Shown in pieces: positions 23,556 through 28,959 of a stretch of DNA of 28,959 bases. Made by a program: the position numbers and the translations under genes. The stretch is taken from NCBI GenBank assembly GCA_035290185.1, contig DATDUW010000005.1, forward strand, positions 1 to 28,959, written 5' to 3'. How positions within the stretch are numbered: the first letter of the stretch is position 1; each line of letters opens with the position of its first letter. Under the pieces are notes generated by a model. It saw nothing but the letters and a program-made list of their open reading frames with translations. It was not told where the DNA came from and searched no databases. Source of the DNA: DATDUW01 sp035290185. Its GTDB lineage: Bacteria > Patescibacteriota > Patescibacteriia > UBA9934 > GWF2-40-263.

Positions 23556-25358
23556 ATGGAGAAAGAAAAATTAGAGGGGATGCGCCACTCTTGCGAACAT
23601 GTGTTGACCATGGCCATGATGCGTCTTTGGCCTGGAAAAATTAAAGCAGCGATGGGGCCGGCGACAGAGGACGGTTTTTATTTCGATTTCGACGCGGATT
23701 TGAAAATTTCCGAGGACGATTTTCCAAAGATCGAAGAGGCCATGCGTGCCATCGTTCTGGAAGATTTGCCGATTCTTAAAGACGAAATGACCGTTGAACA
23801 GGCAAGGGATTTTTTTGCTCAGAATACGTATAAAGGGAATGAATATAAACATGAGTGGATTGATCTTATCGAAGCGCGCGGCGAGGCGGTGAGTATCTAT
23901 TGGATGGGAGAAAGAGGCCGGGATATGCCCCAGACGTTTGTGGATATCTGTTCCGGACCCCACGCCGAATCCACCGGGAAGGTCGGTGCCTTTAAATTGT
24001 TGAAAACGGCCGGCGCCTATTGGCACGGAGATGAAAAAAAGAAAATGCTGACCCGGATTTATGGGACGGCTTTTGAGAATCAGGAGGAGTTGGATCAGTA
24101 TCTGTTCAGAATAGAGGAAGCGAAGAAGCGCGATCATCGCAAACTAGGCAAGGAGCTAGACCTGTTTACTTTCTCTGAATTAGTCGGTCCCGGACTTCCC
24201 CTTTGGACGCCCAAAGGGACCGCCTTGCGTCATGAACTTGATCGCTTCGTTTGGAGTCTGCGCAGTCGTCACGGCTATAGTCGTGTCTGCATTCCCCATA
24301 TCACGAAAAAGGATTTGTATGAGCGTTCCGGTCATTGGGAAAAGTTTGCCAATGAGCTTTTTCGCATCGTGACACGCGAGGGAAAGGAGTATGCAGTCAA
24401 GCCCATGAACTGTCCGCATCATACGCAAATTTTCGCACGGAAACCCCACAGTTATCGTGAGATGCCGCAACGGTACGCGGAAACGACCATGGTTTACCGC
24501 GATGAACAATCCGGGGAACTCGGCGGGCTTACGCGCGTCCTTTCTATTACCCAAGACGACAGCCATATTTTCTGCCGGTACGGACAAATCAAGCAGGAAT
24601 TTTTCGCCATCTGGGACATCGTTGATACCCTTTACACGACGTTTGGTTTCAGTCTACGCGTCCGTCTTTCCTTTCATGATCCCGCGACTCCGGAAAAATA
24701 TCTTGGAACGCCAGAAATTTGGTTAAACGCCGAGAAGGCCCTGCGCGAAATCGCCCAGGAGCGGCAGGCGGATTATTTTGAGGCAAAGGGCGAAGCGGCC
24801 ATGTACGGCCCAAAGCTTGATTTCATGGCAACCGATTCCATCGGCCGACAACATCAGGTGGCTACGATTCAGCTCGATATGAACCTGCCGGAACGGTTTG
24901 ATCTTTCCTGTATCAATGAAAGGGGTGAGAAGGAGCGTATTGTTATGATCCATTCCGCGATCATGGGTTCGATTGAGCGTTTTTCTGCCGTTCTTATCGA
25001 ACACCTTGGGGGTGTTTTTCCACTCTGGCTTGCTCCGGAACAGATTCGTGTTGCGACGGTGGGTGTGGATTTTGTGTCTTTCGCGCGTTGCCTTGCGCAG
25101 GAATGCGAAGCGGTCGGCATGCGTGTAAGCGTGGACGATTCGGATGAAAAAGTCGGGAAGAAAATCCGTAACGCGGCGGAAATGAAAATCCCCTGGACGG
25201 TTGTTGTGGGAGGAAAAGAGGTCGAGGGTGGGCCGTTACACGTGCGCGTCTTTGGTCAAGAGGAAGAATGCGTTTTATCCAGGGAGGAATTTATGGCGCG
25301 ACTGCAGATGGAAGGCAAACCGCCTGGGGAAACAGGAGGAGAACCGCCCGTATGTTGA
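23556..25358 (+). CDS. thrS: Threonyl-tRNA synthetase lacking the TGS domain
   Basis: ThrRS charges tRNA-Thr with threonine and edits mischarged Ser-tRNA. The 600-residue product begins directly with the editing domain (HSCEHV, then DICSGPH), so the N-terminal TGS domain of about 60 residues found in most bacterial ThrRS (about 640 residues) is missing. The class II catalytic core shows motif 1 near SGHWEKF, the zinc ligands in MNCPHH, DDSHIF and MIHSAIMGS, motif 2 YRDEQSGELGGLTRVLSITQDD and motif 3 GSIERF. The anticodon-binding domain is at the end (VGKKIRNAAEMKIPWTVVVGGKE). The start at 23556 is the first Met after the T-box; a longer frame from 23499 runs through the terminator and is not credible. 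The stop overlaps the next gene by 7 bp. Confidence 0.97.
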   Translation: MEKEKLEGMRHSCEHVLTMAMMRLWPGKIKAAMGPATEDGFYFDFDADLKISEDDFPKIEEAMRAIVLEDLPILKDEMTVEQARDFFAQNTYKGNEYKHEWIDLIEARGEAVSIYWMGERGRDMPQTFVDICSGPHAESTGKVGAFKLLKTAGAYWHGDEKKKMLTRIYGTAFENQEELDQYLFRIEEAKKRDHRKLGKELDLFTFSELVGPGLPLWTPKGTALRHELDRFVWSLRSRHGYSRVCIPHITKKDLYERSGHWEKFANELFRIVTREGKEYAVKPMNCPHHTQIFARKPHSYREMPQRYAETTMVYRDEQSGELGGLTRVLSITQDDSHIFCRYGQIKQEFFAIWDIVDTLYTTFGFSLRVRLSFHDPATPEKYLGTPEIWLNAEKALREIAQERQADYFEAKGEAAMYGPKLDFMATDSIGRQHQVATIQLDMNLPERFDLSCINERGEKERIVMIHSAIMGSIERFSAVLIEHLGGVFPLWLAPEQIRVATVGVDFVSFARCLAQECEAVGMRVSVDDSDEKVGKKIRNAAEMKIPWTVVVGGKEVEGGPLHVRVFGQEEECVLSREEFMARLQMEGKPPGETGGEPPVC

Positions 25359-26416
25359 GAGGAGATCTTCATCGAACGGATCCGTCCCGCTATTCTCCTC
25401 CATTGAGTGAAGGGCGGTTTTCTCATGGTCAAGTACCGCTAGGAGATTCGAGAATTCGGCGTGATAAAAGACATTTAGCTAGCATGGGCCAAGAAGAGAG
25501 GAATCCTGAGGAAGCTGCTGCGCGAGAACTGTGGGTCAAAAATGTCCTGGAGTTCGTTCAACAGGAAATGAAATCAGCGAAACATCATGATTTTTTAGAA
25601 AGAGGGTTGCATGTTTTTTCGGACGTGCATTTAGAAGAAGGCGATGCCGTCTTTCTCAAAAAAATTTGGGCAGAACTTAACGGGAAGACGAAGAGGACTA
25701 TTGGGTGGTTCCTGCTGAATCAAGGACATTGGGAGGCCTATCAAAAACACACAGGGAGGAGGGAACCGATTCGCGCGTTCGGGTGGTCTGAATCCTTTCC
25801 AGATGTGACGTCTGGCAGGGAGGTGTTTCCATTTACCGTTCTTCCTTCCGAAGACGCCTTGCAGGAAGGGATGCCGCTTCGCCGATTATTGGAATTTTTT
25901 GCTCCTATGCGTCGCGAATTGGGGAGAGAAGGAAAGAGGAAGGAATTTTATCAAGCCCTCTGTTTGCGCTTTCTCACAGCTTATGAAGCAGCGCGTCTGT
26001 CTTCCTCTTATGAAAAGGGATTGGGGGAGATACAAGATGCTCCTGATCTGGAACAACAGCGGCAGGGACAATCGTTTGCAGACACGCGTGATTTTTTGGC
26101 GTGCGTTTACGGTCTTTTTCATTTACGAAAAAACAACAAGGACGTTTATGACACCTTTATACAGGCTTGTCATGCCGCGGGAGAAAATGATTGGTCTGTC
26201 GAGACTGATCAAACGCAATACATGGCCCAACAGGTGACGGATGCAGCTAAAATCCTGTACGCGGCCGAGTCTAATCATTTTTCTGAGAAAGAATGGGGAA
26301 CAGTTTTTTCCAGCTGGTTTCAACAATGTCGAAGTTTGGATAAGGATGAAAGGAATGATTTGATAGCGGATGTTCAACGACTTCGAAAGGGCGGTGAACT
26401 TGAGAAGAAAAAATGA
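25352..26416 (+). CDS. Hypothetical helical protein downstream of thrS
   Basis: I do not recognise a family for this 354-residue protein. It lacks a signal peptide or membrane span and looks soluble and mainly helical, with a charged, Arg-rich N-terminus (about 1-50) that may be disordered. Segments such as ELWVKNVLEFVQQEM, FLKKIWAELNGKTKRTIGWFLLNQGHWEAYQKH and RRLLEFFAPMRREL read as amphipathic helices with several Trp and Phe. The ATG at 25352 is chosen because AGGAGGAG lies 9 nt upstream. A longer frame from 25268 would run inside thrS. It overlaps thrS by 7 bp and is probably co-transcribed under the same T-box. Its 3' end is only 3 bp from that of convergent truB. It shows no sequence likeness I can see to the large hypothetical protein at 1246-3219. 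Confidence 0.75.
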   Translation: MLRGDLHRTDPSRYSPPLSEGRFSHGQVPLGDSRIRRDKRHLASMGQEERNPEEAAARELWVKNVLEFVQQEMKSAKHHDFLERGLHVFSDVHLEEGDAVFLKKIWAELNGKTKRTIGWFLLNQGHWEAYQKHTGRREPIRAFGWSESFPDVTSGREVFPFTVLPSEDALQEGMPLRRLLEFFAPMRRELGREGKRKEFYQALCLRFLTAYEAARLSSSYEKGLGEIQDAPDLEQQRQGQSFADTRDFLACVYGLFHLRKNNKDVYDTFIQACHAAGENDWSVETDQTQYMAQQVTDAAKILYAAESNHFSEKEWGTVFSSWFQQCRSLDKDERNDLIADVQRLRKGGELEKKK

Positions 26417-26419
26417 TTT

Positions 26420-27178
26420 TTAGTTCAAGATTCTTTCTCGTTTATCCTTTGGCAAACGGTCTAAAATAGTATCGGTGGAAAGGAGGAATTCCGTCCAGGA
26501 TTCTTTTTTGATCCGTTCCGGTACGACCGCCTCTTCCACGAAAAACGGTCCAATCTTTGTGCGGCGCAAGACGGAAACGTACCCGCCGATACCGAAGGCA
26601 GAACCGAGATCGCGGGCTAGGGCGCGGATGTACGTTCCGGAGGAACATTGAATACGGACGGGGAGGGAAAGGGTGTTGTCTTCATTCTGTTTTGATCCAT
26701 TCAGGATCTCGAATGCGTCGATGCAGACGTTGCGCGGTGGAGCTACGATCGGCTTTCCCGCGCGCGCAGCTTCGTACATTTTTTTGCCGTTGATTTTAAT
26801 GGCAGCATAGGCCGGAGGGATTTGTTCGATGGGGCCGAGGAGACGCGAGATGATGACAGAGCGGATTTCTTCCGTTGTCGGTTTTTGCCCTTCGATTTTG
26901 GTTATCCGTCCCGCAACATCGTCCGTGTCGCTCGATGCTCCAAGAATAAATGTCGCCACATATTCCTTCCCCAGTCCGACCAGTTGGTTGAGTTGTTTTG
27001 TTGCGGGACCGATTCCAAAAAGGAGAAGTCCGGTCGCGAAGGGATCGAGGGTTCCCGCATGTCCGATCTGGCGGATGCCTGTTACCCGTCGCAGGCGGTC
27101 AACAAGGTCGTGCGATGTGGGCCCAGCCGGTTTATCAATGAGAAGGAAACCATTGGGGGTTGGGTTTATTTTTTCCAT
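26420..27178 (-). CDS. truB: tRNA pseudouridine synthase B
   Basis: TruB converts U55 in the T loop of tRNAs to pseudouridine. The 252-residue product has the catalytic block GHAGTLDPFATGLL (Asp45), the PPAYAAIKINGKKMYEAARAG motif, and the CSSGTYIRALARDLG motif, all diagnostic for TruB. It lacks a long C-terminal PUA domain, ending shortly after the catalytic fold with RRTKIGPFF and a short helix; this is a compact version compared with E. coli (314 residues). The start at 27178 (MEKINPTPNG) is chosen because the predicted transcription start is near 27204; in-frame ATGs also occur at 27187, 27193 and 27205. It is divergent from the MopE-like gene, with interleaved promoters. Confidence 0.95.
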   Translation of the reverse strand: MEKINPTPNGFLLIDKPAGPTSHDLVDRLRRVTGIRQIGHAGTLDPFATGLLLFGIGPATKQLNQLVGLGKEYVATFILGASSDTDDVAGRITKIEGQKPTTEEIRSVIISRLLGPIEQIPPAYAAIKINGKKMYEAARAGKPIVAPPRNVCIDAFEILNGSKQNEDNTLSLPVRIQCSSGTYIRALARDLGSAFGIGGYVSVLRRTKIGPFFVEEAVVPERIKKESWTEFLLSTDTILDRLPKDKRERILN

Positions 27179-27210
27179 AAGTCTCATGTTCATTGTTATT
27201 CTCATCCCAA

Positions 27211-27239
27211 ATAATGTTCCATTCTTGACAGGAGAGCAA
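27211..27239 (-). promoter_or_regulatory. Possible truB promoter, interleaved with the metal-binding gene promoter
   Basis: On the minus strand TTGCTC (27234-27239), a 17-bp spacer and CATTAT (27211-27216). The predicted start near 27204 would exclude the most upstream truB ATG. Confidence 0.5.
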
Positions 27240-27253
27240 TTTCGGAATAAGGA
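27225..27253 (+). promoter_or_regulatory. Promoter of the MopE-like gene pair
   Basis: TTGACA (27225-27230), a 17-bp spacer and TAAGGA (27248-27253). The predicted start near 27260 leaves a leader of about 75 nt with a Shine-Dalgarno sequence. Confidence 0.6.
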
Positions 27254-27334
27254 AACAATAGGACAAAAGTTCTTTTGGAAGACTGGAGATTGTTTCGGTC
27301 TTTAGAAGCCTCACTGTTTGGTTGGGAGGAAAAA

Positions 27335-27787
27335 ATGGAAATGGAAAGGTGGATCGTTAGAGGAGCTCTTTGTATAACCATCGGCGCCTTGATAGGGTTT
27401 ATCTTATACCTTGGATTCGGAGATATGGATGGGGACGGTCTGGTGGCCCTTCGGGGTGATTGCAACGACGTTAGCCCCGCGATCTACCCCGGAGCCACCG
27501 AGATCTGCGACGACTTCGACAACGACTGTGACGGCGTGGTGGACGAAGATCTTCCCCAAACGATCTATTACGACGACACCGACGGGGACGGATACGGGGA
27601 CGACGGGGTTGCCATACGGATGCGGCCGCCTGTCCCGGCTATGAGCCTCGAGGGATGCTATCGGTCCCGTCCGGGCATGACCCCTATCAAGGGAGATTGC
27701 GATGATACCAACCCCTTGATTCACCCTGGAGCCATCGAGATCAGCAATGGAATCGATGACGACTGTGATGGAGAAACGGACGAATGA
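27335..27787 (+). CDS. Single-pass membrane protein with two MopE/TSP3-like metal-binding modules
   Basis: This 150-residue protein has one membrane span (about 7-27) directly followed by Asp-rich, likely extracellular modules. Each module starts with a calcium-loop pattern D-x-D-G-D-G (DMDGDG at 30-35 and DTDGDGYGD at 81-89). It then has the MopE 'putative metal-binding' signature: GDCNDVSPAIYPGATEICDDF followed by DNDCDGVVDE, and in the second module GDCDDTNPLIHPGAIEIS followed by DDDCDGETDE. MopE of Methylococcus is a secreted, copper-binding protein; here the function is more safely stated as Ca2+ or metal binding outside the cell. A GGGAGGA Shine-Dalgarno sequence sits 4 nt before the ATG, which favours it over an in-frame upstream start. 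The stop overlaps the next gene by 4 bases. Confidence 0.8.
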   Translation: MEMERWIVRGALCITIGALIGFILYLGFGDMDGDGLVALRGDCNDVSPAIYPGATEICDDFDNDCDGVVDEDLPQTIYYDDTDGDGYGDDGVAIRMRPPVPAMSLEGCYRSRPGMTPIKGDCDDTNPLIHPGAIEISNGIDDDCDGETDE

Positions 27788-28113
27788 AAGAAAAAACAAA
27801 ACATCGGCTCGAAGGAGTCGCGTTAGTGTTGATTGTCATCCAAGTTTTTTTCCTTGTGTGGATGCTGATTTATGTAGATCGGGACAGGGATGGTATTCCC
27901 CGGACCAGCGACTGTGATGACGCCGACCCAGCGATCTATCCCGGCGCTGAAGAAGCCTGCGATGGGGTCGACAACGATTGCAGCGGAATCGTGGACGATG
28001 CGCCGCGGCTGTCCGTGGGCAAAGACGGTCGCTATGTGAAAATTCTTTCCTGGGTCAAGGGAGGTGACGGATCCGTTCGGATCCTGGACGGAGGATGTCC
28101 TTCGTCCAATTGA
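27784..28113 (+). CDS. Second MopE-like membrane-anchored metal-binding protein (one module)
   Basis: This 109-residue protein has an N-terminal membrane span (about 10-30, GVALVLIVIQVFFLVWMLIYV). One metal-binding module follows: DRDRDGIP, then SDCDDADPAIYPGAEEACDGV and DNDCSGIVDD (about 32-72). A C-terminal 35-residue region with no Asp repeats ends in a lone Cys (GGCPSSN). It shares its architecture with the gene just upstream and overlaps it by ATGA, so the two arose by duplication or module loss and are translated as a pair. A GGAGA Shine-Dalgarno sequence lies before the ATG. A strong terminator follows. The ligand and partner are unknown. Confidence 0.75.
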   Translation: MKEKTKHRLEGVALVLIVIQVFFLVWMLIYVDRDRDGIPRTSDCDDADPAIYPGAEEACDGVDNDCSGIVDDAPRLSVGKDGRYVKILSWVKGGDGSVRILDGGCPSSN

Positions 28114-28121
28114 CAACTCAG

Positions 28122-28157
28122 CCGGTCGGGATACGCATTCCCGGCCGGTGTTTTTTT
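28122..28157 (+). terminator. Intrinsic terminator after the metal-binding gene pair
   Basis: A 10-bp stem CCGGTCGGGA/TCCCGGCCGG (28122-28131 and 28139-28148, one G-T pair) with a 7-nt loop and a seven-T run. Confidence 0.9.
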
Positions 28158-28179
28158 ATGAAATGGGTTTTTGAAAAGG

Positions 28180-28208
28180 TTGACGTAGACGCTTGGTCGT
28201 CCTAAGAT
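28180..28208 (+). promoter_or_regulatory. Sigma-70 promoter of infB
   Basis: TTGACG (28180-28185), a 17-bp spacer and TAAGAT (28203-28208). The predicted start near 28215 gives a 24-nt leader without a Shine-Dalgarno sequence. Confidence 0.75.
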
Positions 28209-28238
28209 AGCGGCAACCTTATTTTTTGTTGCACGGTC

Positions 28239-28959
28239 ATGAACATCACCGAACTTGCAAGAAAACTCAATGTTTCCCAGGGAGAGTTGCGCGAACGGCT
28301 TCCGCAGCTCGGATTTAGCGTTGGGCGTAACGCAATCAAGGTGGATGATCGCGTGGCTCGGCAAATTGTGGAGGCCTGGGCCGAGATGCGCCGGCGTGAA
28401 CGGCTTCAGTTCAAGATGGAACGGCAGAAAGCTCAGACGGGACGTCAAGAGCACGAAGAAGGAAAAGAGGAACGGGTTCCCGTTTCCGTTCCTGGAATCG
28501 TGACGGTTCGGGAGTTTGCAACCAGACTTCAACTCCCCGTAGCCCGGGTCATGCAGGAACTCATGAAGAACGGCATTTTTGCCTCGCTCAATGAACGGAT
28601 TGATTTTGAAACAGCTTCCATCGTGGGGGAAGATTTGGGATTCGACGTTTCAAAAGAGGAGGGGAAAAAGAAGGAAGAGGAAGATCCTGGTATGAATCGC
28701 CTGACCGAGGCTCTGGAAAAAGAAAAGATTGAATTGCGCATTTCCCGCGCTCCGGTGATTGTGGTCATGGGCCACGTGGACCACGGTAAAACTAAACTTT
28801 TGGATGCGATTCGCACAACGCACATCATGGAATCCGAAGCGGGAGGCATTACCCAGCACATTGGGGCGTATCAGGTGGAGCGTCGCGGCCGGCAGCTTAC
28901 GTTTATCGATACGCCAGGTCATGAGGCATTCACCGTCATGCGCTCCCGTGGTGCGAAAG
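28239..28959 (+). CDS. infB: Translation initiation factor IF-2, N-terminal part (3' truncated by window)
   Basis: IF-2 is the GTPase that brings initiator tRNA to the 30S subunit and drives subunit joining. The first 240 codons are present and the frame is open at the window end. Two short IF-2N-type helical modules lie at about 1-45 (ITELARKLNVSQGELRERL) and 86-136 (VTVREFATRLQLPVARVMQELM). They are separated and followed by charged linkers. The GTPase domain begins at about 171, with G1 GHVDHGKT (178-185), the switch I region GGITQHIGAYQV and G3 DTPGHEAF. G4, G5 and the C-terminal domains lie outside the window. The G domain starts near residue 170, well before its position in E. coli IF-2 (about 390), so this is a short-N-terminus version. 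It has its own promoter and no Shine-Dalgarno sequence. Confidence 0.97.
   Translation, partial: MNITELARKLNVSQGELRERLPQLGFSVGRNAIKVDDRVARQIVEAWAEMRRRERLQFKMERQKAQTGRQEHEEGKEERVPVSVPGIVTVREFATRLQLPVARVMQELMKNGIFASLNERIDFETASIVGEDLGFDVSKEEGKKKEEEDPGMNRLTEALEKEKIELRISRAPVIVVMGHVDHGKTKLLDAIRTTHIMESEAGGITQHIGAYQVERRGRQLTFIDTPGHEAFTVMRSRGAK

Noticed and set aside
1..28959. TGA recoded as Gly (genetic code 25)
   Set aside because: TGA ends uvrA, smc, clpP, nusB and thrS at family-typical lengths, so it works as a stop.
1..28959. CRISPR array or IS element
   Set aside because: No regularly spaced repeats, transposase motifs or terminal inverted repeats were seen on reading the window.

Overview
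The window looks like a stretch of core chromosome from an uncultivated bacterium of the Candidate Phyla Radiation (Patescibacteria). This placement is inferred from features, not from a database search. The pointers are: a threonyl-tRNA synthetase without its TGS domain, a very short SMC protein with no recognisable hinge, a baseplate-J-like membrane-anchored protein, small lineage-type hypothetical proteins, a RhuM-type gene, tRNAs with encoded CCA, and short 5' leaders that mostly lack a Shine-Dalgarno sequence. TGA is used as a stop codon (for example at the ends of uvrA, smc and clpP), so recoding of TGA as glycine is not supported.

Layout. 1-3.2 kb: the 3' end of gyrA, convergent with and overlapping a large repeat-containing and coiled-coil hypothetical gene. 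3.3-8.6 kb: uvrA and a hinge-less smc in tandem. 8.6-10.2 kb: rpsP, convergent with a khpA and trmD pair on the other strand. 10.3-13.6 kb: a DHH phosphoesterase gene, clpP, then rpmF-nusB-rnc (ribosomal protein and RNA processing). 13.7-14.5 kb: a truncated RhuM-type gene and a strong bidirectional terminator. 14.5-16 kb: a secreted protein, two divergent tRNA genes (Arg-UCG and Lys-CUU) with interleaved promoters, and a lipoprotein. 16-18.2 kb: a possible glycosyltransferase-like protein and an MFS transporter. 18.4-25.4 kb: dnaE, the baseplate-J-like membrane protein, and thrS under a complete T-box riboswitch with a Thr (ACC) specifier. 25.3-27.2 kb: a hypothetical protein convergent with truB. 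27.2-28.1 kb: two small membrane-anchored MopE/TSP3-type metal-binding proteins. 28.2 kb to the end: the 5' part of infB.

How it fits together. Most genes serve replication and repair (gyrA, uvrA, smc, dnaE), translation and RNA maturation (rpsP, rpmF, infB, thrS, trmD, truB, rnc, nusB, khpA, two tRNAs) and protein quality control (clpP). The accessory genes are mainly cell-surface proteins. Sigma-70-type promoters can be read directly: TTGAC(A/C/G/T) or near variants, a 17-bp spacer, and an A/T-rich -10 box. A second group has TG-extended -10 boxes. Housekeeping genes tend to have short leaders with no Shine-Dalgarno sequence, while several accessory genes carry clear GGAGG-type sites.

The most notable items are the hinge-less SMC, the complete T-box upstream of thrS, two pairs of interleaved divergent promoters, changed active-site residues in RNase III, DnaE-PHP and the DHH protein, and the paired MopE-like proteins. 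No CRISPR array, IS element, rRNA or complete defence system was seen.
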